Shown piece after piece: positions 31,701-46,700 of a DNA stretch of 64,000 nt. The translations under genes and the position numbers were made by a program. Origin of the DNA: Metopolophium dirhodum. Taxonomy: Eukaryota > Arthropoda > Insecta > Hemiptera > Aphididae. Under the pieces are notes generated by a model. That model saw nothing but the letters and a program-made list of their open reading frames with translations, searched no databases and was not told the DNA's origin. The DNA is taken from assembly GCF_019925205.1 (NCBI RefSeq), contig NC_083560.1, forward strand, positions 127,693,062 through 127,757,061, written 5' to 3'. The first letter of the stretch is position 1. Each line of letters opens with the position of its first letter.

Positions 31701-34700
31701 ATAAATATATTAGTTACTCAATTCAGAGATAATTGTACAAAATGATAATATTTAACAAAAGAAATAGATAAAAATACATAAGTGGCAAATCATATTTATA
31801 AACCAATAAAATATAATGATCAATAGTGTGTTACAGCTAATAAAATAAATTGTGGATCTAGATGTTATAATATATTCTATGCAAACTCATAATAGAACTA
31901 ATTGAGAATATGAAATTTTATTTTATTTTAATTAGAAGATTATAAATCAAATTAAATAATTTTGTAAAATGTTTCTTAAATGACTTTCAATTTAGTATTT
32001 ATAATAAATTAATTGTTCAGTTTTACCATGATCTCAGCTTTTCATATTTGATGTTGAAGTCATATTTTCAATTGTGTTAATTGTTGCATTTAAAAATTCA
32101 ATTTGATGTTTTTATTCCACTAAAAAAAAAAATTTTATGTTAATTATAACAATTATTAGAGTTAAAATCTTAAAATATATTAGTGGATCTAAATTTTAAT
32201 AAATGATATACCATGAATATCAATTAATATTGTATGGTTAACTCAGGAATATATATTTTAAACCTATATAATATGTTTAACGAGTTTATTTATATACACC
32301 TACGATATAACAATCACAACAATTTGAAATCGATACTCAATGCAATAACATCAATAATAAGTATTAAATGTTTAAGAGTTGTAATTTAATAAATAAGTCA
32401 AATAAATATCAATTATTTATTTCTAATAAATTAAGTGTTCAGTTATACCTTGATTTTAGGTTTTAATAATTGATGTTTAAGTTATATTTTTAATAGGGTC
32501 AATTGTTGCTTTTTAAATTCTATTTGACGTTGATATTCTACTAGAAAAACAGTTTTTATGTTATTCATAACAATTATTAGAGTTAAAAACTTAAAATATA
32601 TGAGTGGATCTAAATATGATCCAATGATATGGCATGTTTATCAAATAGTATTGCATGATACCTCAGGAATATATATGTCAAAGCTATAAATTATGTAAAA
32701 TGATTTTATTTATATGTACACCTACAGTATAATAATAACAACAATCTTAAATTGACACTCAACAATAACATTAATAATAATAGGCGATAAGCATTTAAAA
32801 GTTGTAATTAGAATCTATAATCTAAAGATTCGATTTGAAGTTGATGATTGCTCTAGTAAATCAATTTTTATACTAATTATAACATTCATTAGAGTTTAAA
32901 AAAAAAAAAAAAAAATGATTGGAACTAAATTGTTCCCAATGTTATAGAATGAATATCAATTAATATTGTATGTTTATCTCAGGAATAAATTGTTTTAAGC
33001 TATTTAAAATGTGAAACAATTTTATTTAAATAGACCAACAATATATTAAAATTAATATCTTAACATTTAAACTAAATGAAATAACATAAATGATAGGTAA
33101 TAAGCAATTAAAAGTTGGAATTAGGTAAATAAACATCAATTTTAGTGTATCATAAAATAATATTCAGTAAAAAACAAAAGGGAAGTTCCAAAAACTTTAA
33201 AATATATATATTACTAGATTAGAAACATTGTAAGAACTCGTAAATGTATAATTTATGAAACCTGATACGGATGTTTAAAATATTATAGATGTTTATTGGT
33301 AAACTTGCATGAAGAAGAAAGAATGAATAAATATATTAGTTACTCAATTCAGAGATAATTGTACAAAATGATAATATTTAACAAAAGAAATAGATAAAAA
33401 TACATAAGTGGCAAATCATATTTATAAACCAATAAAATATAATGATCAATAGTGTGTTACAGCTAATAAAATAAATTGTGGATCTAGATGTTATAATATA
33501 TTCTATGCAAACTCTTAATAGAACTAATTGAGAATATGAAATTTTATTTTATTTTAATTAGAAGATTATAAATCAAATTAAATAATTTGGTAAAATGTTT
33601 CTTAAATGACTTTCAATTTAGTATTTATAATAAATTAATTGTTCAGTTTTACCATGATCTCAGCTTTTCATATTTGATGTTGAAGTCATATTTTCAATTG
33701 TGTTAATTGTTGCATTTAAAAATTCAATTTGATGTTTTTATTCCACTAAAAAAAAAAATTTTATGTTAATTATAACAATTATTAGAGTTAAAATCTTAAA
33801 ATATATTAGTGGATCTAAATTTTAATAAATGATATACCATGAATATCAATTAATATTGTATGGTTAACTCAGGAATATATATTTTAAACCTATATAATAT
33901 GTTTAACGAGTTTATTTATATACACCTACGATATAACAATCACAACAATTTGAAATCGATACTCAATGCAATAACATCAATAATAAGTATTAAATGTTTA
34001 AGAGTTGTAATTTAATAAATAAGTCAAATAAATATCAATTATTTATTTCTAATAAATTAAGTGTTCAGTTATACCTTGAATTCAGGTTTTAATAATTGAT
34101 GTTTAAGTTATATTTTTAATAGGGTCAATTGTTGCTTTTTAAATTCTATTTGACATTGATATTCTACTAGAAAAACAATTTTTATGTTATTCATAACAAT
34201 TATTAGAGTTAAAAACTTAAATATATGAGTGGATCTAAATATGATCCAATGATATGGCATGTTTATCAAATAGTATTGCATGGTACCTCAGGAATATATA
34301 TGTCAAAGCTATAAATTATGTAAAATGATTTTATTTATATATAAACCTACAGTATAATAATAACAACAATCTTAAATTGACACTCAACAATAACATTAAT
34401 TTATAGGCGATAAGCATTTAAAAGTTGTAATTAGAATCTATAATCTAAAGATTCGATTTGAAGTTGATGATTGCTCTAGTAAATCAATTTTTATACTAAT
34501 TATAACATTCATTAGAGTTTAAAACAAAAAAAAAAAATGATTGGAACTAAATTGTTCCCAATGTTATAGAATGAATATCAATTAATATTGTATGTTTATC
34601 TCAGGAATAAATTGTTTTAAGCTATTTAAAATGTGAAACAATTTTATTTAAATAGACCAACAATATATTAAAATTAATATCTTAACATTTAAACTAAATG

Positions 34701-37700
34701 AAATAACATAAATGATAGGTAATAAGCAATTAAAAGTTGGAATTAGGTAAATAAACATCAATTTAAGTGTATCATAAAATAATATTCAGTAAAAAACAAA
34801 AGGGAAGTTCCAAAAACTTTAAAATATATATATTACTAGATTAGAAACATTGTAAGAACTCGTAAATGTATAATTTATGAAACCTGATACGGATGTTTAA
34901 AATATTAAAGATGTTTATTGGTAAACTTGCATGAAGAAGAAAGAATGAATAAATATATTAGTTACTCAATTCAGAGATAATTGTACAAAATGATAATATT
35001 TAACAAAAGAAATAGATAAAAATACATAAGTGGCAAATCATATTTATAAACCAATAAAATATAATGATCAATAGTGTGTTACAGCTAATAAAATAAATTG
35101 TGGATCTAGATGTTATAATATATTCTATGCAAACTCATAATAGAACTAATTGAGAATATGAAATTTTATTTTATTTTAATTAGAAGATTATAAATCAAAT
35201 TAAATAATTTGGTAAAATGTTTCTTAAATGACTTTCAATTTAGTATTTATAATAAATTAATTGTTCAGTTTTACCATGATCTCAGCTTTTCATATTTGAT
35301 GTTGAAGTCATATTTTCAATTGTGTTAATTGTTGCATTTAAAAATTCAATTTGATGTTTTTATTCCACTAAAAAAAAAAATTTTATGTTAATTATAACAA
35401 TTATTAGAGTTAAAATCTTAAAATATATTAGTGGATCTAAATTTTAATAAATGATATACCATGAATATCAATTAATATTGTATGGTTAACTCAGGAATAT
35501 ATATTTTAAACCTATATAATATGTTTAACGAGTTTATTTATATACACCTACGATATAACAATCACAACAATTTGAAATCGATACTCAATGCAATAACATC
35601 AATAATAAGTATTAAATGTTTAAGAGTTGTAATTTAATAAATAAGTCAAATAAATATCAATTATTTATTTCTAATAAATTAAGTGTTCAGTTATACCTTG
35701 ATTTTAGGTTTTAATAATTGATGTTTAAGTTATATTTTTAATAGGGTCAATTGTTGCTTTTTAAATTCTATTTGACGTTGATATTCTACTAGAAAAACAG
35801 TTTTTATGTTATTCATAACAATTATTAGAGTTAAAAACTTAAAATATATGAGTGGATCTAAATATGATCCAATGATATGGCATGTTTATCAAATAGTATT
35901 GCATGATACCTCAGGAATATATATGTCAAAGCTATAAATTATGTAAAATGATTTTATTTATATGTACACCTACAGTATAATAATAACAACAATCTTAAAT
36001 TGACACTCAACAATAACATTAATAATAATAGGCGATAAGCATTTAAAAGTTGTAATTAGAATCTATAATCTAAAGATTCGATTTGAAGTTGATGATTGCT
36101 CTAGTAAATCAATTTTTATACTAATTATAACATTCATTAGAGTTTAAAAAAAAAAAAAAAAATGATTGGAACTAAATTGTTCCCAATGTTATAGAATGAA
36201 TATCAATTAATATTGTATGTTTATCTCAGGAATAAATTGTTTTAAGCTATTTAAAATGTGAAACAATTTTATTTAAATAGACCAACAATATATTAAAATT
36301 AATATCTTAACATTTAAACTAAATGAAATAACATAAATGATAGGTAATAAGCAATTTAAAGTTGGAATTAGGTAAATAAACATCAATTTTAGTGTATCAT
36401 AAAATAATATTCAGTAAAAAACAAAAGGGAAGTTCCAAAAACTTTAAAATATATATATTACTAGATTAGAAACATTGTAAGAACTCGTAAATGTATAATT
36501 TATGAAACCTGATACGGATGTTTAAAATATTATAGATGTTTATTGGTAAACTTGCATGAAGAAGAAAGAATGAATAAATATATTAGTTACTCAATTCAGA
36601 GATAATTGTACAAAATGATAATATTTAACAAAAGAAATAGATAAAAATACATAAGTGGCAAATCATATTTATAAACCAATAAAATATAATGATCAATAGT
36701 GTGTTACAGCTAATAAAATAAATTGTGGATCTAGATGTTATAATATATTCTATGCAAACTCATAATAGAACTAATTGAGAATATGAAATTTTATTTTATT
36801 TTAATTAGAAGATTATAAATCAAATTAAATAATTTGGTAAAATGTTTCTTAAATGACTTTCAATTTAGTATTTATAATAAATTAATTGTTCAGTTTTACC
36901 ATGATCTCAGCTTTTCATATTTGATGTTGAAGTCATATTTTCAATTGTGTTAATTGTTGCATTTAAAAATTCAATTTGATGTTTTTATTCCACTAAAAAA
37001 AAAAATTTTATGTTAATTATAACAATTATTAGAGTTAAAATCTTAAAATATATTAGTGGATCTAAATTTTAATAAATGATATACCATGAATATCAATTAA
37101 TATTGTATGGTTAACTCAGGAATATATATTTTAAACCTATATAATATGTTTAACGAGTTTATTTATATACACCTACGATATAACAATCACAACAATTTGA
37201 AATCGATACTCAATGCAATAACATCAATAATAAGTATTAAATGTTTAAGAGTTGTAATTTAATAAATAAGTCAAATAAATATCAATTATTTATTTCTAAT
37301 AAATTAAGTGTTCAGTTATACCTTGATTTTAGGTTTTAATAATTGATGTTTAAGTTATATTTTTAATAGGGTCAATTGTTGCTTTTTAAATTCTATTTGA
37401 CGTTGATATTCTACTAGAAAAACAGTTTTTATGTTATTCATAACAATTATTAGAGTTAAAAACTTAAAATATATGAGTGGATCTAAATATGATCCAATGA
37501 TATGGCATGTTTATCAAATAGTATTGCATGATACCTCAGGAATATATATGTCAAAGCTATAAATTATGTAAAATGATTTTATTTATATGTACACCTACAG
37601 TATAATAATAACAACAATCTTAAATTGACACTCAACAATAACATTAATAATAATAGGCGATAAGCATTTAAAAGTTGTAATTAGAATCTATAATCTAAAG

Positions 37701-40700
37701 ATTCGATTTGAAGTTGATGATTGCTCTAGTAAATCAATTTTTATACTAATTATAACATTCATTAGAGTTTAAAACAAAAAAAAAAAATGATTGGAACTAA
37801 ATTGTTCCCAATGTTATAGAATGAATATCAATTAATATTGTATGTTTATCTCAGGAATAAATTGTTTTAAGCTATTTAAAATGTGAAACAATTTTATTTA
37901 AATAGACCAACAATATATTAAAATTAACATCTTAACATTTAAACTAAATGAAATAACATAAATGATAGGTAATAAGCAATTAAAAGTTGGAATTAGGTAA
38001 ATAAACATCAATTTAAGTGTATCATAAAATAATATTCAGTAAAAAACAAAAGGGAAGTTCCAAAAACTTTAAAATATATATATTACTAGATTAGAAACAT
38101 TGTAAGAACTCGTAAATGTATAATTTATGAAACCTGATACGGATGTTTAAAATATTAAAGATGTTTATTGGTAAACTTGCATGAAGAAGAAAGAATGAAT
38201 AAATATATTAGTTACTCAATTCAGAGATAATTGTACAAAATGATAATATTTAACAAAAGAAATAGATAAAAATACATAAGTGGCAAATCATATTTATAAA
38301 CCAATAAAATATAATGATCAATAGTGTGTTACAGCTAATAAAATAAATTGTGGATCTAGATGTTATAATATATTCTATGCAAACTCATAATAGAACTAAT
38401 TGAGAATATGAAATTTTATTTTATTTTAATTAGAAGATTATAAATCAAATTAAATAATTTTGTAAAATGTTTCTTAAATGACTTTCAATTTAGTATTTAT
38501 AATAAATTAATTGTTCAGTTTTACCATGATCTCAGCTTTTCATATTTGATGTTGAAGTCATATTTTCAATTGTGTTAATTGTTGCATTTAAAAATTCAAT
38601 TTGATGTTTTTATTCCACTAAAAAAAAAAATTTTATGTTAATTATAACAATTATTAGAGTTAAAATCTTAAAATATATTAGTGGATCTAAATTTTAATAA
38701 ATGATATACCATGAATATCAATTAATATTGTATGGTTAACTCAGGAATATATATTTTAAACCTATATAATATGTTTAACGAGTTTATTTATATACACCTA
38801 CGATATAACAATCACAACAATTTGAAATCGATACTCAATGCAATAACATCAATAATAAGTATTAAATGTTTAAGAGTTGTAATTTAATAAATAAGTCAAA
38901 TAAATATCAATTATTTATTTCTAATAAATTAAGTGTTCAGTTATACCTTGAATTCAGGTTTTAATAATTGATGTTTAAGTTATATTTTTAATAGGGTCAA
39001 TTGTTGCTTTTTAAATTCTATTTGACATTGATATTCTACTAGAAAAACAATTTTTATGTTATTCATAACAATTATTAGAGTTAAAAACTTAAATATATGA
39101 GTGGATCTAAATATGATCCAATGATATGGCATGTTTATCAAATAGTATTGCATGGTACCTCAGGAATATATATGTCAAAGCTATAAATTATGTAAAATGA
39201 TTTTATTTATATATAAACCTACAGTATAATAATAACAACAATCTTAAATTGACACTCAACAATAACATTAATTTATAGGCGATAAGCATTTAAAAGTTGT
39301 AATTAGAATCTATAATCTAAAGATTCGATTTGAAGTTGATGATTGCTCTAGTAAATCAATTTTTATACTAATTATAACATTCATTAGAGTTTAAAACAAA
39401 AAAAAAAAATGATTGGAACTAAATTGTTCCCAATGTTATAGAATGAATATCAATTAATATTGTATGTTTATCTCAGGAATAAATTGTTTTAAGCTATTTA
39501 AAATGTGAAACAATTTTATTTAAATAGACCAACAATATATTAAAATTAATATCTTAACATTTAAACTAAATGAAATAACATAAATGATAGGTAATAAGCA
39601 ATTTAAAGTTGGAATTAGGTAAATAAACATCAATTTTAGTGTATCATAAAATAATATTCAGTAAAAAACAAAAGGGAAGTTCCAAAAACTTTAAAATATA
39701 TATATTACTAGATTAGAAACATTGTAAGAACTCGTAAATGTATAATTTATGAAACCTGATACGGATGTTTAAAATATTATAGATGTTTATTGGTAAACTT
39801 GCATGAAGAAGAAAGAATGAATAAATATATTAGTTACTCAATTCAGAGATAATTGTACAAAATGATAATATTTAACAAAAGAAATAGATAAAAATACATA
39901 AGTGGCAAATCATATTTATAAACCAATAAAATATAATGATCAATAGTGTGTTACAGCTAATAAAATAAATTGTGGATCTAGATGTTATAATATATTCTAT
40001 GCAAACTCATAATAGAACTAATTGAGAATATGAAATTTTATTTTATTTTAATTAGAAGATTATAAATCAAATTAAATAATTTGGTAAAATGTTTCTTAAA
40101 TGACTTTCAATTTAGTATTTATAATAAATTAATTGTTCAGTTTTACCATGATCTCAGCTTTTCATATTTGATGTTGAAGTCATATTTTCAATTGTGTTAA
40201 TTGTTGCATTTAAAAATTCAATTTGATGTTTTTATTCCACTAAAAAAAAAAATTTTATGTTAATTATAACAATTATTAGAGTTAAAATCTTAAAATATAT
40301 TAGTGGATCTAAATTTTAATAAATGATATACCATGAATATCAATTAATATTGTATGGTTAACTCAGGAATATATATTTTAAACCTATATAATATGTTTAA
40401 CGAGTTTATTTATATACACCTACGATATAACAATCACAACAATTTGAAATCGATACTCAATGCAATAACATCAATAATAAGTATTAAATGTTTAAGAGTT
40501 GTAATTTAATAAATAAGTCAAATAAATATCAATTATTTATTTCTAATAAATTAAGTGTTCAGTTATACCTTGAATTCAGGTTTTAATAATTGATGTTTAA
40601 GTTATATTTTTAATAGGGTCAATTGTTGCTTTTTAAATTCTATTTGACATTGATATTCTACTAGAAAAACAATTTTTATGTTATTCATAACAATTATTAG

Positions 40701-43700
40701 AGTTAAAAACTTAAATATATGAGTGGATCTAAATATGATCCAATGATATGGCATGTTTATCAAATAGTATTGCATGGTACCTCAGGAATATATATGTCAA
40801 AGCTATAAATTATGTAAAATGATTTTATTTATATATAAACCTACAGTATAATAATAACAACAATCTTAAATTGACACTCAACAATAACATTAATTTATAG
40901 GCGATAAGCATTTAAAAGTTGTAATTAGAATCTATAATCTAAAGATTCGATTTGAAGTTGATGATTGCTCTAGTAAATCAATTTTTATACTAATTATAAC
41001 ATTCATTAGAGTTTAAAACAAAAAAAAAAAATGATTGGAACTAAATTGTTCCCAATGTTATAGAATGAATATCAATTAATATTGTATGTTTATCTCAGGA
41101 ATAAATTGTTTTAAGCTATTTAAAATGTGAAACAATTTTATTTAAATAGACCAACAATATATTAAAATTAATATCTTAACATTTAAACTAAATGAAATAA
41201 CATAAATGATAGGTAATAAGCAATTTAAAGTTGGAATTAGGTAAATAAACATCAATTTTAGTGTATCATAAAATAATATTCAGTAAAAAACAAAAGGGAA
41301 GTTCCAAAAACTTTAAAATATATATATTACTAGATTAGAAACATTGTAAGAACTCGTAAATGTATAATTTATGAAACCTGATACGGATGTTTAAAATATT
41401 ATAGATGTTTATTGGTAAACTTGCATGAAGAAGAAAGAATGAATAAATATATTAGTTACTCAATTCAGAGATAATTGTACAAAATGATAATATTTAACAA
41501 AAGAAATAGATAAAAATACATAAGTGGCAAATCATATTTATAAACCAATAAAATATAATGATCAATAGTGTGTTACAGCTAATAAAATAAATTGTGGATC
41601 TAGATGTTATAATATATTCTATGCAAACTCATAATAGAACTAATTGAGAATATGAAATTTTATTTTATTTTAATTAGAAGATTATAAATCAAATTAAATA
41701 ATTTGGTAAAATGTTTCTTAAATGACTTTCAATTTAGTATTTATAATAAATTAATTGTTCAGTTTTACCATGATCTCAGCTTTTCATATTTGATGTTGAA
41801 GTCATATTTTCAATTGTGTTAATTGTTGCATTTAAAAATTCAATTTGATGTTTTTATTCCACTAAAAAAAAAAATTTTATGTTAATTATAACAATTATTA
41901 GAGTTAAAATCTTAAAATATATTAGTGGATCTAAATTTTAATAAATGATATACCATGAATATCAATTAATATTGTATGGTTAACTCAGGAATATATATTT
42001 TAAACCTATATAATATGTTTAACGAGTTTATTTATATACACCTACGATATAACAATCACAACAATTTGAAATCGATACTCAATGCAATAACATCAATAAT
42101 AAGTATTAAATGTTTAAGAGTTGTAATTTAATAAATAAGTCAAATAAATATCAATTATTTATTTCTAATAAATTAAGTGTTCAGTTATACCTTGAATTCA
42201 GGTTTTAATAATTGATGTTTAAGTTATATTTTTAATAGGGTCAATTGTTGCTTTTTAAATTCTATTTGACATTGATATTCTACTAGAAAAACAATTTTTA
42301 TGTTATTCATAACAATTATTAGAGTTAAAAACTTAAATATATGAGTGGATCTAAATATGATCCAATGATATGGCATGTTTATCAAATAGTATTGCATGGT
42401 ACCTCAGGAATATATATGTCAAAGCTATAAATTATGTAAAATGATTTTATTTATATATAAACCTACAGTATAATAATAACAACAATCTTAAATTGACACT
42501 CAACAATAACATTAATTTATAGGCGATAAGCATTTAAAAGTTGTAATTAGAATCTATAATCTAAAGATTCGATTTGAAGTTGATGATTGCTCTAGTAAAT
42601 CAATTTTTATACTAATTATAACATTCATTAGAGTTTAAAACAAAAAAAAAAAATGATTGGAACTAAATTGTTCCCAATGTTATAGAATGAATATCAATTA
42701 ATATTGTATGTTTATCTCAGGAATAAATTGTTTTAAGCTATTTAAAATGTGAAACAATTTTATTTAAATAGACCAACAATATATTAAAATTAATATCTTA
42801 ACATTTAAACTAAATGAAATAACATAAATGATAGGTAATAAGCAATTAAAAGTTGGAATTAGGTAAATAAACATCAATTTAAGTGTATCATAAAATAATA
42901 TTCAGTAAAAAACAAAAGGGAAGTTCCAAAAACTTTAAAATATATATATTACTAGATTAGAAACATTGTAAGAACTCGTAAATGTATAATTTATGAAACC
43001 TGATACGGATGTTTAAAATATTAAAGATGTTTATTGGTAAACTTGCATGAAGAAGAAAGAATGAATAAATATATTAGTTACTCAATTCAGAGATAATTGT
43101 ACAAAATGATAATATTTAACAAAAGAAATAGATAAAAATACATAAGTGGCAAATCATATTTATAAACCAATAAAATATAATGATCAATAGTGTGTTACAG
43201 CTAATAAAATAAATTGTGGATCTAGATGTTATAATATATTCTATGCAAACTCATAATAGAACTAATTGAGAATATGAAATTTTATTTTATTTTAATTAGA
43301 AGATTATAAATCAAATTAAATAATTTGGTAAAATGTTTCTTAAATGACTTTCAATTTAGTATTTATAATAAATTAATTGTTCAGTTTTACCATGATCTCA
43401 GCATTTCATATTTGATGTTGAAGTCATATTCTCAATTGTGTTAATTGTTGCATTTAAAAATTCAATTTGATGTTTTTATTCCACTAAAAAAATAAATTTT
43501 ATGTTAATTATAAAAATTATTAGAGTTAAAATCTTAAAATATATTAGTGGATCTAAATTTTAATAAATGATATACCATGAATATCAATATATTTTGTATG
43601 GTTAACTCAGGAATATATATTTTAAACCTATATAATATGTTTAACGAGTTTATTTATATACACCTACGATATAACAATCACAACAATTTGAAATCGATAC

Positions 43701-46700
43701 TCAATGCAATAACATCAATAATAAGTATTAAATGTTTAAGAGTTGTAATTTAATAAATAAGTCAAATAAATATCAATTATTTATTTCTAATAAATTAAGT
43801 GTTCAGTTATACCTTGATTTTAGGTTTTAATAATTGATGTTTAAGTTATATTTTTAATAGGGTCAATTGTTGCTTTTTAAATTCTATTTGACGTTGATAT
43901 TCTACTAGAAAAACAGTTTTTATGTTATTCATAACAATTATTAGAGTTAAAAACTTAAAATATATGAGTGGATCTAAATATGATCCAATGATATGGCATG
44001 TTTATCAAATAGTATTGCATGATACCTCAGGAATATATATGTCAAAGCTATAAATTATGTAAAATGATTTTATTTATATGTACACCTACAGTATAATAAT
44101 AACAACAATCTTAAATTGACACTCAACAATAACATTAATAATAATAGGCGATAAGCATTTAAAAGTTGTAATTAGAATCTATAATCTAAAGATTCGATTT
44201 GAAGTTGATGATTGCTCTAGTAAATCAATTTTTATACTAATTATAACATTCATTAGATTTTAAAACAAAAAAAAAAAATGATTGGAACTAAATTGTTCCC
44301 AATGTTATAGAATGAATATCAATTAATATTGTATGTTTATCTCAGGAATAAATTGTTTTAAGCTATTTAAAATGTGAAACAATTTTATTTAAATAGACCA
44401 ACAATATATTAAAATTAATATCTTAACATTTAAACTAAATGAAATAACATAAATGATAGGTAATAAGCAATTAAAAGTTGGAATTAGGTAAATAAACATC
44501 AATTTAAGTGTATCATAAAATAATATTCAGTAAAAAACAAAAGGGAAATTCCAAAAACTTTAAAATATATATATTACTAGATTAGAAACATTGTAAGAAC
44601 TCGTAAATGTATAATTTATGAAACCTGATACGGATGTTTAAAATATTATAGATGTTTATTGGTAAACTTGCATGAAGAAGAAAGAATGAATAAATATATT
44701 AGTTACTCAATTCAGAGATAATTGTACAAAATGATAATATTTAACAAAAGAAATAGATAAAAATACATAAGTGGCAAATCATATTTATAAACCAATAAAA
44801 TATAATGATCAATAGTGTGTTACAGCTAATAAAATAAATTGTGGATCTAGATGTTATAATATATTCTATGCAAACTCTTAATAGAACTAATTGAGAATAT
44901 GAAATTTTATTTTATTTTAATTAGAAGATTATAAATCAAATTAAATAATTTGGTAAAATGTTTCTTAAATGACTTTCAATTTAGTATTTATAATAAATTA
45001 ATTGTTCAGTTTTACCATGATCTCAGCTTTTCATATTTGATGTTGAAGTCATATTTTCAATTGTGTTAATTGTTGCATTTAAAAATTCAATTTGATGTTT
45101 TTATTCCACTAGAAAAAAAAATTTTATGTTAATTATAACAATTATTAGAGTTAAAATCTTAAAATATATTAGTGGATCTAAATTTTAATAAATGATATAC
45201 CATGAATATCAATTAATATTGTATGGTTAACTCAGGAATATATATTTTAAACCTATATAATATGTTTAACGAGTTTATTTATATACACCTACGATATAAC
45301 AATCACAACAATTTGAAATCGATACTCAATGCAATAACATCAATAATAAGTATTAAATGTTTAAGAGTTGTAATTTAATAAATAAAACAAATAAATATCA
45401 ATTATTTATTTCTAATAAATTAAGTGTTCAGTTATACCTTGAATTCAGGTTTTAATAATTGATGTTTAAGTTATAATTTTAATAGGGTCAATTGTTGCTT
45501 TTTAAATTCTATTTGACATTGATATTCTACTAGAAAAACAATTTTTATGTTATTCATAACAATTATTAGAGTTAAAAACTTAAATATATGAGTGGATCTA
45601 AATATGATCCAATGATATGGCATGTTTATCAAATAGTATTGCATGGTACCTCAGGAATATATATGTCAAAGCTATAAATTATGTAAAATGATTTTATTTA
45701 TATATACACCTACAGTATAATAATAACAACAATCTTAAATTGACACTCAACAATAACATTAATAATAATAGGCGATAAGCATTTAAAAGTTGTAATTAGA
45801 ATCTATAATCTAAAGATTCGATTTGAAGTTGATGATTGCTCTAGTAAATCAATTTTTATACTAATTATAACATTCATTAGAGTTTAAAACAAAAAAAAAA
45901 AATGATTGGAACTAAATTGTTCCCAATGTTATAGAATGAATATCAATTAATATTGTATGTTTATCTCAGGAATAAATTGTTTTAAGCTATTTAAAATGTG
46001 AAACAATTTTATTTAAATAGACCAACAATATATTAAAATTAATATCTTAACATTTAAACTAAATGAAATAACATAAATGATAGGTAATAAGCAATTAAAA
46101 GTTGGAATTAGGTAAATAAACATCAATTTAAGTGTATCATAAAATAATATTCAGTAAAAAACAAAAGGGAAGTTCCAAAAACTTTAAAATATATATATTA
46201 CTAGATTAGAAACATTGTAAGAACTCGTAAATGTATAATTTATGAAACCTGATACGGATGTTTAAAATATTAAAGATGTTTATTGGTAAACTTGCATGAA
46301 GAAGAAAGAATGAATAAATATATTAGTTACTCAATTCAGAGATAATTGTACAAAATGATAATATTTAACAAAAGAAATAGATAAAAATACATAAGTGGCA
46401 AATCATATTTATAAACCAATAAAATATAATGATCAATAGTGTGTTACAGCTAATAAAATAAATTGTGGATCTAGATGTTATAATATATTCTATGCAAACT
46501 CATAATAGAACTAATTGAGAATATGAAATTTTATTTTATTTTAATTAGAAGATTATAAATCAAATTAAATAATTTGGTAAAATGTTTCTTAAATGACTTT
46601 CAATTTAGTATTTATAATAAATTAATTGTTCAGTTTTACCATGATCTCAGCTTTTCATATTTGATGTTGAAGTCATATTTTCAATTGTGTTAATTGTTGC

